This document shows, piece after piece, positions 37,849 through 48,777 of a DNA stretch of 64,000 bases. The first letter of the stretch is position 1; every line of letters begins with the position of its first letter. Made by a program: the position numbers and the translations under genes. The stretch comes from Odiellus spinosus (lineage: Eukaryota > Arthropoda > Arachnida > Opiliones > Phalangiidae). Location of the stretch: assembly GCA_963920705.1 (NCBI GenBank), contig OY987234.1, positions 19,425,794 through 19,489,793 of the forward strand, read 5' to 3'. The notes beneath the pieces were generated by a model, which was not told where the DNA came from, searched no databases, and saw only the letters and a program-made list of their open reading frames with translations.

Positions 37849-38994
37849 ATAAACTAGTTTTATTTTTTAGATCAATCTCTATAGATAATATACGGATTAT
37901 ATATCATAATTTTAAAGAAACCAATTTTTGTTTTAGTTTTCCAAGTTAAATTCTCTTAAATCTAATCCAAATTAATGTTGTTTAAGCCAAAAGTATCACC
38001 TAAGCGAGTAATTTAACCCTAAATTTTAATTTAGCTCTTCATTCTTATTTAGAATCGGGGGAAAAATGAGAGCAAACCACCTCAAGTCGAAATTAAACCC
38101 GATAACTAGCTTCTTAAAAGCTGCTTTTATCTTATAAAACGGAAGGTTTCGGAAGCCCCCATTTATAAAACCCCATTAACTCCCACTATACGCTGAGAGA
38201 GATAGACAGAAAATCAAATCCGAAGATATTCGTGGACTAGATTGAATGTTCCAATTTCAAATATCAGTTTAATTATTCATCACGTACAAAACTAAATCCC
38301 CTTTTATTCTTTTACTCCTTAATTAATAAATTTCTCAAAGATTGAGGATAGCGGCTTAGTTTGAACTTGTTGTAACCTAAAACTGATTCCAGCCAACGAA
38401 ACTGAAACTTTCCCTATTCACTGGCATTAATACTTTGCAACAAGAACTAATTTAGGAAATTTAAGAATGTGCAAATGGAATACGGAACAATTTTATTTTG
38501 CTATGTTCTCAGGTTTCACAAATTTGTTCTTGTTACGCGAATAACCCTATTTGAAAGTGATTTCCTTCACGCGGCCAGCCCTCCCAAGTATCGGACTCCC
38601 TGCACTTTGACTAAATTCAAACGGTACCAGTTTTCAACCCTTAATCAACCACTATCTCCTTGACCGACTTGTAGACGAAAAATCTTAAGAGAAAATTCAT
38701 TTATACGCTATTTATCCATTCACTCGATATCCATTATCTGTCAATGGATAGCCTTATAGAAAATTAATTTAATGTTCATTATTTTCCCTTAATGTGTTTC
38801 AGAATCATTTAAATTATTATTAATAACAACATACCAATATTTTGGATCTTTAGTCAATTAGTTTGTAATGGGCTATTGGCTGACGACATGGTTCAATGGG
38901 TGAACTACTTGAGGGATAACGAAAAATTGGATAATCAATTAGTGATTGATAATTTGAAAATAAAGCTGAGTGGGAAATTGGGTCAGACACGAAT
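37849..38994. other. AT-rich non-coding block
   Basis: No exon or element was supported. A 64-codon frame at 38469-38663 has no recognisable motif. Confidence 0.35.
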
Positions 38995-39300
38995 CGGAAA
39001 TTTGGCGAGGGATGATTGGATGCACGCGAAATTTGGCGAGGGACGATTGGATGCACGCGAAATTTGGCGAAGGATGATTGGATGCGCGTGAAATTGGGCG
39101 AGGGATGATTGGATGCGCGTGAAATTGGGCGAGGGATGATTGGATGCGCGTGAAATTGGGCGAAGGATGATTGGATGCGCGCGAAATTGGGCGAAGGATG
39201 ATTGGATGAAAGCAAAATTTGGCAAAGGACGATTGGATGCGCGTGAAATTTGTCGAGGAATGATTGGATGAAGCAAAATTGGGATGGGGGCGATTGGATG
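38995..39300 (+). repeat. 31-bp minisatellite, about ten units
   Basis: Units of GAAATTGGGCGAGGGATGAT followed by TGGATGCGCGT repeat at exact 31-base spacing from about 39012, then degrade toward 39290. Since 31 is not a multiple of three, the 155- and 97-codon minus-strand frames cycle through all phases of the unit. They are artefacts. Unit variants alternate GCGAGGG with GCGAAGG and CACGC with CGCGT. Confidence 0.9.
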
Positions 39301-40740
39301 AACGTTATGAGTGGCAATTGGATTATTTCTATCGGAATGGGTAATCTAAATACGGGTTAACTTTAATTATGAATGTTTAAAACAATACCCGAGGCCTCAA
39401 AATTATTTAATAAATAAATCTAATATTTTATTTATCGGTAAATCCCTTTTAAGTTGAACAAGATATTATATTCCAGAGCTGGGAGCTAAATTAACGAAGA
39501 TACGTTTAGCGCACGGTACAGCCTTCAGTATAGGAATATGTTACGTATAATATATCACCTTGGGAGGGAGTGATGAAAATTACTGGATATAGCTGTATAC
39601 TGTTTTACACCTTTACCTACGGCGATGGACGTAATATAGCGAAAACATTCGAATTAATGACGTCAGTAGGGAGGGATCAACGGGATCAAATTTGCATTAT
39701 TATGGTTATTATAAAATGAGATATCATTTCTATCCATTATGATGTTGACTTTTAGATTTGAATCTTTAAACGCGAATGTTAATAGAATCTTAGTAATACA
39801 GTTGGAGGAAAGTTACAATTTAATTATTTTTTTAAGTGTCATGTATTATTTTGCCTTTTATATTCAATTTCATATTTAGTTATAACTTGGCAGTACGTGC
39901 AAAAACTAGGCTCCCTTTATCTCGTAATCATAAAGCCTATCTTCTCGCTTGCTACCAACTCTAGTTTGAATTAACTATAATTCCGTATTTACATTAAAAA
40001 TAATTTATGAAATAAGATTACTAAACCCAGATTATTCAAAAAAGTCTGAGTGGCACCAGTTAGATCTAATCTAGTATTCAAAAAATTAAGTTGAAAACCA
40101 TACTTCTACTTGTAATTGGCGGCTATCTTTCTACGTCGTTCACCCGTTTAAATAAACGAATAATTGAAGTTTTTAGGAGTTAATTGTTTAAAATAAACTT
40201 TAAACATGAACTATTTTATAATTATACGGTTATATAAATTAACTTTAATTTGGTAGTTTAAAATTAATGTTTTTAAGAGATCAGTTTCAACGACGTTTGC
40301 AATTTTAAAATATCTGAAATATCTGGTTATCCTTAGTTTAGTTATTAATTATTCGATTTCGAGTTAGCATAGATGTTTGAAATTAAATTATCCTCAAACT
40401 TAATTATCTTTAAACAATACTTAATTCCGAAACTCTTTGCCTGCTTTTAAAAAGTACTTTTCACTTTCCGAAGTCCGTACCTAACCCACTAACCTTCGCG
40501 ACTAATTATAAATATTGCCTAATAATAATTTGAGGGAATGATACCGCACAGACAGTCTTTAATTTCTAAAGGTCGTGGGAGTTTTTTTTTTTTTTATTTA
40601 CCTATACAGGCTTCCTGGCTCGCAATTAAACGAAAAATATAAAGGCGTTCGACCGTAACGTTATACTTCATTAAACATTTGTACACGTTAGGCCCATCGC
40701 GCATCAGATTTATTGTTTATCATGCAAATATTAATATACC
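39301..40740. other. AT-rich non-coding block
   Basis: Nothing supported except a full CRE-like palindrome TGACGTCA at 39658-39665, without promoter context, and a poly-T run near 40581-40594. Confidence 0.35.
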
Positions 40741-40818
40741 ACAGATGGCGCTAGTGTCTCAAAAAAAAATTGGAACTCTATAGATAATATCAAAAGTAAA
40801 CGGCGCCCCCCCCCCCCC

Positions 40819-40987
40819 TAGCTAAACGTACCGGCAGACTCTGATTCGCGCCACTCTTGGGGGGGCACAATATAGCCAAGCGCGGCCCGCCTAAATTCCG
40901 TCCCTCTCTCCCGACTCAAAATATAGTGGAAGAGTCCAAATTACTCGAGCCAGACAGGGGTGATGACCTTTTTCGTAGTACGTCTAC
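40819..40987 (+). repeat. Unclassified dispersed repeat, copy 1 (partner at 51432-51640)
   Basis: Shared blocks in the same order in both copies are GTAAACGTACC/CTAAACGTACC, ACAATATAGCC, CGGCCCGCCTAAATT or GGGGCCCGCCTAAATT, CTCTCTCCCGA, AAAATAT, GGAAGAGTCCAAA, CGAGCCAGACAGGGGTGATG or TGAGCTAGACGGGGGTGATG, and ACTTTTT/CCTTTTT. It is GC-rich relative to its flanks. It has no A/B box that I can recognise and no paired ends. A run of 13 C lies just upstream (about 40806-40818). Confidence 0.65.
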
Positions 40988-41189
40988 CTTTGGCTTTGTT
41001 TACTTTTTATAATATTGGTAGCTTTTTTGGCAGCAAATGAAAACTGGGTGGAACCCACCTAACATATATTTCACGCCTGGCGATAATTTTAACATATATC
41101 GGGTACTAACCAGCCCTTAATTTGGCTATAACTATATTATCATAATCTATTAAATTAATTTCAACGAGTGTGCGACGGGTCTAAGAATA

Positions 41190-41605
41190 TTTTGGCTCTT
41201 TCCTACGCAATATCGCATCTAGGTCTATTTTATTCTCCCTATTGTACTCTTTTGTTCGTAGTGGTAGAGAGTGGATAACTTCGTCTAAACGTATCGCGTC
41301 GCTCGCTTTAGGCGCAAAGTTCATTGGCGAGGGAGAAAAAAAAAAAAATGAAACCGTATCGGGATTTTTTTTTTTTTTTCTTTTTTGTTTTCAAGTGTCG
41401 TTTAGCGTTTGCTGCTAAGCTGTAGCTATCGCGACTTGTCCTCGACAATTAATGCCGGTTATCTCTTCTTTAAAGCTATTGTACGCGGATAAATTTCGAA
41501 ATCCTCAACCTTGCCTAGTTTTCGTGTAGTTCGCGTTGTGCTGGAACTTGTTTAAGACTGTGGTACCTGTGTTTTGGATTGATTTACCGTTTTACCTCAT
41601 GGTAA
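41190..41605 (+). promoter_or_regulatory. CpG-containing stretch, weak promoter or 5' exon candidate
   Basis: Within AT-rich DNA, this stretch carries more CpG (TATCGCGTCGCTCGC, TAGGCGCAAAG, TATCGCGACTTG, GTTCGCGTTG) and a CAAT-like CATTGGCGAG. It lacks a good donor; CTCATGGTAATT at about 41598 is weak. No reading frame was found. It is noted because the two clearer promoter-like regions, at 50.4 and 60.5 kb, have the same character. Confidence 0.2.
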
Positions 41606-42548
41606 TTATTATATTACATTCTTATTTAGTTGATTACCAATGGGGGGCATAAATTAATTGCCACAATTAGGCTTAACCCCTTTATTTCGATTTACAACAA
41701 TATTATTGACAAATTTTAGACATGATTTGAATATTTTTATGCTAAAATGTTTTGTTCTTTGTAACAATCGAAGAGTGGGTGGTTAATTTGTTTTTGAACC
41801 TTCATTTAATCGGATTTAATAAGCCTTATCGCTTTAATCTAATCTTTAAAGATAATAAATACACTGTTAAAGTACACGTTAATAATTTAGTGGTTTTAAC
41901 GCCGTGTTTAATTTATATAAAATCTTTCCATAAAAAAATGGTGTTTGGTAGCAGGATTACTTACATTTCAAATAAGCTTAAATATAATCCAATTTAATTT
42001 AAATCCACTCCTTATTAAAATCCTCCATGGTATCTTAATTTTAACCAGGTTATTAAACCATCCCGCTAATAAATCATATTTGTTTTAAATGGAAACTTAA
42101 AAAAATATGAAGGGGGAAAAAATATTTGATAAAAATCGGGGAATATTTCTGGGCGCGTGGTTGAGGGATAATTACATCACCAGAGTCAAAAAAACCTTCT
42201 TACCATGCAGAGGGCAAACGAAAACCTTCCATAAACGTGTTATTACAACTTCGACACCGCGACTCCGATCTGGTAATCGAAGTTGCCTATCGCGACAAGC
42301 CAATTAAAAAAAAAGACCCGACAAATTTTTATATAAAAATCGATTTAATTCCCTATAGGGCCCCCAATTTTAAAAATACCTTTAAGGGAGAGTGAAATTG
42401 AATTTAATTTTAATCACGCAAGACTCCAGTGATTTAATTTTGATTTTTAAAGTTTTAATATATAAATAATGAGATTATTAGGTTTTAATTTTTGGGGTCT
42501 GTAATTAAATTTCTGATTAGTGTAAGCTCGGCTTATTCTAGGGATTTT
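41606..42548. other. AT-rich non-coding block
   Basis: The frames at 41752-41997 and 42107-42307 show no recognisable domain. Nothing else is supported. Confidence 0.35.
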
Positions 42549-42555
42549 TTCCACC

Positions 42556-42737
42556 CATGGATTAATCAGTAGCTTCGCTTTCGAGATGTGACGTCAGAGG
42601 TCACGTGATAGTTGGTCCGATTTTCTAATGGTTTCCTGTTAGGGACGGTAGCTGACGCTAGGGCGCGATGGGAACAGGCAACCTTTACCTTTCGGGACGA
42701 GTAAAGTATCCCTAGCGAAGCTACTGATTAATCCATG
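42556..42737. mobile_element. E4 MITE, 182 bp, 7-bp target duplication
   Basis: TTCCACC flanks it at 42549-42555 and 42738-42744. The terminal inverted repeats read CATGGATTAATCAGTAGCTT plus CGCT, 24 bases, perfect. The interior contains the CRE palindrome TGACGTCA (42589-42596) and the E-box palindrome TCACGTGA (42601-42608). It is non-coding. The 7-bp duplication and CA start match the E1 and E2 pattern. Confidence 0.7.
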
Positions 42738-42744
42738 TTCCACC

Positions 42745-43398
42745 CAACCTTTGACAAACGAAGAGGCAATTTTATTAAACGCTTTAAGCTATAAGGGTAA
42801 ACTTTTTAAACTTGGTCAAGTCTTATCTCAATTACATTGAGTTTCAGTGCGTGCAACGAACGCATTTCAATGAAATCGAATATATGAATGGGTTGTTGAA
42901 TTCTTTAAGTACAAAGCTATGCTTACCTCTATTTCAATAGCTTAATATCTTTGGTTTAGAGGTAAAAGTAACCTAAATATATTTTGAAATCACTGATACC
43001 TTTTTTTAAACCTAAGAGTAAGCGATATATGATGAGATTTTGTCATATGGGTGGGGAAATATGTTCTGTATCCTGGCTATACAATATGAATATGAATTTC
43101 TACTAGAGAGGCGAGTTTTAGGGACTTGTTAAATAGTAAATTTAATAAATATTTCAGCATTGCGGTATAAATAAAATATATACCAGCTATCACTAATAAA
43201 TTGAGGTTTGCTGTATACCAATTAGTATACTTAATTGATATATGAAACTGATATAGAACTGTAAATAGACAGAATAGTTTTACACATTAAACATGTTAAA
43301 TAATGTTTTGTCATAAGATCTGCCTTAATTAGTGAACATGAAAATATTGACTGTCAATATAACTTAATCTAGGTCTAATGATCGTCTAATTAAAATTA
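42745..43398. other. AT-rich non-coding block
   Basis: No features recognised. Confidence 0.35.
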
Positions 43399-43405
43399 TT
43401 TTAAC

Positions 43406-43742
43406 CAGAAGCCGATGAAACCCTCCTTTGAAGTCTATTACTCCCGGGTCTTGTCTACCCCTCTCTGTATGGGTTATTCCCAAAAGGTGCGATCCGTACG
43501 CCTCCTAACGGTAGATGTTTTCGGAGCGGGAGCTCGTCGAGCGAATATCTCTAGCAGCCTTGGAGTTCGTCCAAAAAACGTCGTCATTTGTGGAGAGAGA
43601 AAATTTCCAATTTTCAGTAGACAGGGGGGATGAAGTAGGACCCCTTCTAACTCGTAAAATTGGGAATTTTACCAATACAGAGAGGAGCGCTATATGGAAC
43701 ATTGGAGTAATAGACTTCAAAGGAGGGTTTCATCAGCTTCTG
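43406..43742 (-). mobile_element. E1 MITE copy 8 (subfamily A)
   Basis: Complete 337-bp copy in reverse orientation. The target duplication TTTTAAC is perfect at 43399-43405 and 43743-43749. The right terminus has CATCAGCTTCTG in place of CATCGGCTTCTG. Confidence 0.85.
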
Positions 43743-43749
43743 TTTTAAC

Positions 43750-44799
43750 CAATTGTAAACCAATACGATTGAGTTCGAACTGTTATGAACTACACTTCAG
43801 TTTTAATAATGCAAACAGGTCAAAAATATACACACGTTATTTCTCAAAGTTTTCGCCCTCTAGATTTTAATCAGGTCGTCGTGTATTTGCAAGCGCTCGC
43901 AATTATTATTAACTGTAACTAATTTACCTACGTTCATTCTTAAGACAGCAGTGCGAATGTCAAAACTAAATTAATTACTCAATCATTAAAGTAGTGGAAA
44001 TCCGCTAATTATACTCAATTTAGTCATGGAAGCTTCGATAAAAATTCCGAAATATTTTTCGCCATCGTCATCGCGATGATGATATATCAGAAATAAATAC
44101 TGAAAAATATTTCTCTCTCCTGACCCGTGACATTCTTGTAACAGGGCCTCTTTTAGTTTACTATTCTTCCTACGAAGTTAGCTATATGGATTGATAGAAG
44201 GGGCGCATTTAGGGCTTTAACAATATTAGCACGTATGTGTAAATAACATTGGGTGCTATCGCTCAATATTTTTAATTTGAGGTTATATAATCTTGGGGGA
44301 ATAAGTTGTAGGAGTTAAGACTAAAAACAAATATGATTTTGACTAATTAAATCCAAATTTTGTATTTCATTTTATGAGGCAATATTTTATGAATTTTTGA
44401 AACTAAAAATCTGCCAAAAATACCCACTCCCTATGCATATTTTCCCCCCAATTCGCATCAAAATCCGTAATAAACCTGATAAACTCGCAACCCCTGACAA
44501 TCTCTACAGAAGGCAACTTCCACTAAGATATTTCTCCAAGATATAACGATGTCCGCCCCCATTATTCGATAAGATATTATAGCTATCTGATGAGACGCGA
44601 CTGATCTCATCAAGTATTTTGTTTACATCACTTTCAACGTTTTTAAGTTGAAACTCGTGCGAAATAGAACGTTTTTGGAATCCCATATATTTTTTAATAG
44701 ATTTTAATTAATATTTAATTGGAATAAAACTTGAGATTTAAAAAATTAAGTTATTAACCCTTAACCCCTGTTCTTAAAAATGATGTTGTTTCTATTTTT
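43750..44799. other. AT-rich non-coding block
   Basis: No features recognised. A short inverted GCGATGATGA/TCATCGC motif lies near 44063-44080. Confidence 0.35.
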
Positions 44800-44806
44800 G
44801 TCATAC

Positions 44807-45139
44807 CAGAAGCCGATGAAACCCTCCTTTGAAGTCTATTACTCCCGGGTCTTGTCTACCCCTCTCTGTATGGGTTATTCCCAAAAGGCGCGATTCGTAC
44901 GCCTCCTAACGGTAGATGTTTTCGGAGCGGGAGCTCGTCGAGCGAATATCTCTAGCAGCCTTGGAGTTCGTCCAAAAAACGTCGTCGTTTGTGGAGAGAA
45001 TTTCCAATTTTCCGTAGACAGGGGGGATGAAGTAGGACCCCTTCTAACTCGTAAAATTGTGAATTTTACCCATACAGAGAGGAGCGCTATATCGAACATT
45101 GGAGTAGTAGACTTCAAAGGAGGGTTTCATCGGCTTCTG
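44807..45139 (-). mobile_element. E1 MITE copy 9 (subfamily A, 333 bp)
   Basis: Complete copy in reverse orientation. The target duplication GTCATAC is perfect at 44800-44806 and 45140-45146. It shares with copy 10 a 4-base deletion in the GGAGAGAGAGAATT run and the variant ATATCGAACATT. Confidence 0.85.
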
Positions 45140-45787
45140 GTCATACTATAGACCTCTTTCGTTTATTTTGACCCCTCAGATAAGCAAAGAGGTATGAAAC
45201 ATAGCCGTCACTGCGCATGTGCTTATCACCCCCTTTACAGGTCTGAAAATGTGTGAAAGCCTCATTTGAAATATTTCCAAATATTGAACAAATTATGCAG
45301 AATATAATCAACGTTAGATAATATTTTTCACATTCCCTTTAATTAGATTTTTGGTGAAAAAAGTCTCATTAATTATACGCCATTTAATGATAAGGAATAT
45401 ATATATATTAAGGTCCTTTCTTGATTTTTATAAATTATATTGGGTTACCTTGCGAAATTATGTCAAAGAATTATGATATAAAGATTTAATTGGCTGGTTA
45501 TAAAATTAAATAAGTTCTTAAGGATTTTTAACCAATCATATTTTATTTAGTTATACGGAGAATATTGGATCAAAATGGCTTTGGTTTAATTAATTGACGC
45601 TTCAAAATCACAATGATAATTAATGAAATTTAATTGCCAGTTGAATATTAATTTCAAGCAACATGAAAATTACAAATATAAACACGAAATTGCGCAAAGT
45701 TTTGCAAACTCAAAAGATTAAAATATAATTTCGGTAGTTTTATTAATTAAATATCTAAAAATTAGTGTTAAAATTTATATTTAATTC

Positions 45788-46120
45788 CAGAAGCCGATGA
45801 AACCCTCCTTTGAAGTCTACTACTCCAATGTTCGATATAGCGCTCCTCTCTGTATGGGTAAAATTCACAATTTTACGAGTTAGAAGGGGTCCTACTTCAT
45901 CCCCCCTGTCTACGGAAAATTGGAAATTCTCTCCACAAACGACGACGTTTTTTGGACGAACTCCGAGGCTGCTAGAGATATTCGCTCGACGAGCTCCCGC
46001 TCCGAAAACATCCTCCGTTAGCAGGCGTACGAATCGCGCCTTTTGAGAATAACCCATACAGAGAGGGGTAGACAAGACCCGGGAGTAATAGACTTCAAAG
46101 GAGGGTTTCATCGGCTTCTG
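45788..46120 (+). mobile_element. E1 MITE copy 10 (subfamily A, 333 bp)
   Basis: Complete copy in forward orientation. The target duplication TTAATTC is perfect at 45781-45787 and 46121-46127. It is the sister copy of copy 9, in inverted orientation about 650 bp away. Confidence 0.85.
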
Positions 46121-46774
46121 TTAATTCGTAGATCTGTTACTGATCTTTGCGGAAAAATAAGTTTTTTTTTAATAATTTATTAAGTATGCCCTATTTCCCA
46201 TCTTATCCAATTTCAATAGCTCTTTGAATTCATCTTTAGATAAATAGGGAATGAATGTTACATTTATAGTTATACACTTGGGAATTTTGTTAGTCTAGCA
46301 TAGTCATAAATTATTTTATAACTCTACTTTGAAGCTGACGTTGGAAAATAGAAAAACCTAAGGCGTATCATTACATCATATTAAAATTCATAGGGACCCA
46401 AAGTAGTGATGATAAAGTAAAGAATTTCTTTGAAGATTCACTGGATCTATATACAAACAGTCTGTGAATAAATAATCTAGAATGTGATACACTGTATATA
46501 AAATGAGGGCATAAAACCTAAACCAAATATACACAAAAAATGACCGAAAAATTATTGGGGCCAAATATATTATATAATAGAAGTACATCTTTTAATACGT
46601 TTTACTAATGGACTTTAAGAAGTCAAAATAAAAGCAAAAATTCCTTTCTTTGTAGACCATTTAATCTTCAAAATAGCGTGACTCAATTTTTATAGCTTCT
46701 TGAATTGTACTAAAAATTATTATATTTTAGAAACGTATTTTAAGAACAATTAACAATGACAATGAAAAACATCG

Positions 46775-47378
46775 TGATAGGGCGTATTAATCCAACAGTA
46801 AAAAAAGTTAAACAAATATTAAACTATAAATAAATTACTTTCCTGTAAAAAAGGCTTAGCAGGATTCGTGGAGATCCTGAATGGGTCAGCAACCAATGAG
46901 AAAAGTTCCGTCGTTAAGGAGATCTTTCGATAACATTTGATTGGTCTCTGACCCTTCGGAATCTCCATTGATCCAGCTAAGCCTATTTTCCGGTTAACCA
47001 AGAATCCATTCAGGTTCCATAAGAATATGGGAGCATAGCTTTAGCATCTATTACCATCCTCCCAAACTTTGTAACAAAAGTTCGTCCGCAATTTTCGCAA
47101 CATTTGAACGCTTAGATCTTTTTTCGGTCGGCTCCATTTTTATTACCCAAAATATTTTGTCAAGGTCGGTAGTGGCGCGGGTTAATAATAGATGTCAGGA
47201 GCGATTTAATTGAAAAATCGATTCGAAGCGGACGAACTTTTGCTACAAAGTTTGGGAGGATGGTTATTGAATCGCGGCCCTCCCATATTCTTATGGAACC
47301 TGAATGAATTCTTGGTTTTACTGATTAATCGATAAGGAATTGATTAACAAAAATCATTTGTTAGATTTCATTCTCCCT
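46775..47378 (+). mobile_element. K-family Kolobok/T2-type MITE copy 2, split by an E2 insertion
   Basis: Left of 46999 the inner left arm (AAACAAATATTAAACTA, GGCTTAGCAGGATTCGTGGA) and centre (AGCAACCAATGAG, GATTGGTCTCTGA, CCAGCTAAGCCTATTTTC) are recognisable. Right of 47314 the right arm resumes (TTACTGATTAATCGATAAGGAAT, AAATCATTTG, TTTCATTCTCCCT), ending before TTAA at 47379-47382. The outermost left terminus is decayed, so the start is approximate. Confidence 0.65.
46999..47314 (+). mobile_element. E2 MITE copy 2, 316 bp, nested in a K-family MITE
   Basis: Same ends and inner inverted block as the copy at 15061, with terminal repeats CAAGAATCCATTCAGGTTCC and CAAGAATTCATTCAGGTTCC. The flanks GGTTAAC (46992-46998) and GTTTTAC (47315-47321) match at 5 of 7. 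That fits a decayed 7-bp duplication inside the K-family repeat. Confidence 0.7.
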
Positions 47379-47382
47379 TTAA

Positions 47383-48337
47383 TACTATATAACTTATGGT
47401 ATAATACAGGTGTATTATTTCAATTTTCGATTCCCCCTTACCCTTTATCACTATAATCCCCCCTCTTCAGACTAGAGGGTAAATAATTGCGTCGTCATCG
47501 TATGTTCATACAGTGACTTGCGCTACATTTTTAGCATTAACTATTTGGCACCCATACTTATACCTATTTCGTATAAATCAACCGTGACTTTAAATTAATT
47601 TTAATGCGGATCACTAATGAACCTCTCGTTTTGCTGTACGATATTTAAAGAGGTGGTGTAATCATCCCAAATTTTATACAGTAATGTTGTTTATTACATA
47701 TCCTTGTCACTTTAATTCGCGCGTGAATTAGGTTTAACAAATATTTAGAAGGTCAGTACGGGCGCAGTTTTGCTTTCGAGCTGTCCACAAGAGGGACAGG
47801 CTAGATGATTTAGAAAGTGGAAGATTTTCTACTTCCAAAGTTAGAATTTATTCACTTTTGTGGTTATTTTTAATCGTTTTTAACCATCTTTTCGAAAATT
47901 TTATTCAATTTCGGTTCGATTTTAATAATAAATTCGTGTCTCAGTCTCTTTAAACTAGATTAATATATTAGATTTAAATATTTAATCATGTAAGCTTGAT
48001 TTTAATTGAAAAGTCTGGTGAACCATGGGATTAACGTATAGAGTTAACATTAGCCTCTCTGAATGTTGGGCCCATAAAATAATACTAATTTGATAACTAT
48101 CCTAAATTCCACCTCTTTATTTGTAGAAATTAAGATATAGGTGGATCCCACTACTTAATTAATGGAATAAAAATTCACCTCCCCTAATTTATACAATTAA
48201 CAGGAGGGCCTACTTATAACTCGAGAAACAAAAACTGATTAACTTTCTAATTTCAAATACTTAAAAGCAAGGAGTCTAAATAATGGATTGGTAATTGTAT
48301 TTAAACTTTTATATTCTTCTACTTAAGAGGAATTAAG
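47383..48337. other. AT-rich non-coding block
   Basis: A small GC-richer patch at 47755-47830 (GGGCGCAGTTTTGC, GAGCTGTCCACAAGAGG) has no maintained frame. Nothing else was found. Confidence 0.35.
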
Positions 48338-48341
48338 TTAA

Positions 48342-48773
48342 AGGGAGAATGCAACCTAACAACAAGTGATTTTTATCGATTCCTTATTGTTTAAATAGGC
48401 CTAATCCACTACTGAAAATATTTACAAACAAATATTAAACTAGAAATAAATTTAAAACTTACCCTGAAAATAGGCTTAGTGGGATTCATGGAGGTCCTGT
48501 TTTCCTCGTGTGTAGGGTCTAGCGACCAATCGCACGCGACGTAAGTCTCGTGGAGATCTCGCGTGAACGACGGGCCTTTGCTCATTGGTCGCTAGACCTT
48601 ACACGGACGCAATTCAGAATCTCCATGAGTCCCGCTAAGCCTATTTTCAGGGTAAGTTTTAAATTTATTTCTAGTTTAATATTTGTTTTGTAAACTTTTT
48701 ATCGATGGATTAGGCCTATTTAAACGATAATGAATCGATAAAAAATCACTTGTAATTAGGTTGCATTCTCCCT
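48342..48773 (+). mobile_element. K-family Kolobok/T2-type MITE copy 3, complete, 432 bp
   Basis: TTAA at 48338-48341 and 48774-48777 bounds ends AGGGAGAATGCAACCTAA and its inverse. The terminal inverted repeats are long, about 165 bases each, reaching a GCTTAGTGGGATTCATGGAG block. The GC-rich centre is itself palindromic, with CCAAT boxes (AGCGACCAATCGC, CATTGGTCGCTAG) on both sides. TTAA followed by AGGG fits T2/Kolobok termini better than piggyBac, which usually begins CCC. Each arm contains TTTTCAGGGTAAGT. Non-coding. Confidence 0.85.
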
Positions 48774-48777
48774 TTAA

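Noticed and set aside
38850-39317. Minus-strand frames of 155 and 97 codons with HPIIPRPISRASN-like repeats
   Set aside because: They are produced by a 31-bp tandem unit that shifts phase each repeat. There is no independent coding evidence.
44780-45151. 123-codon frame, and its 118-codon counterpart at 45755-46111
   Set aside because: Both are E1 copies 9 and 10 read through. They are long because of a shared 4-base deletion and not conserved across the family.
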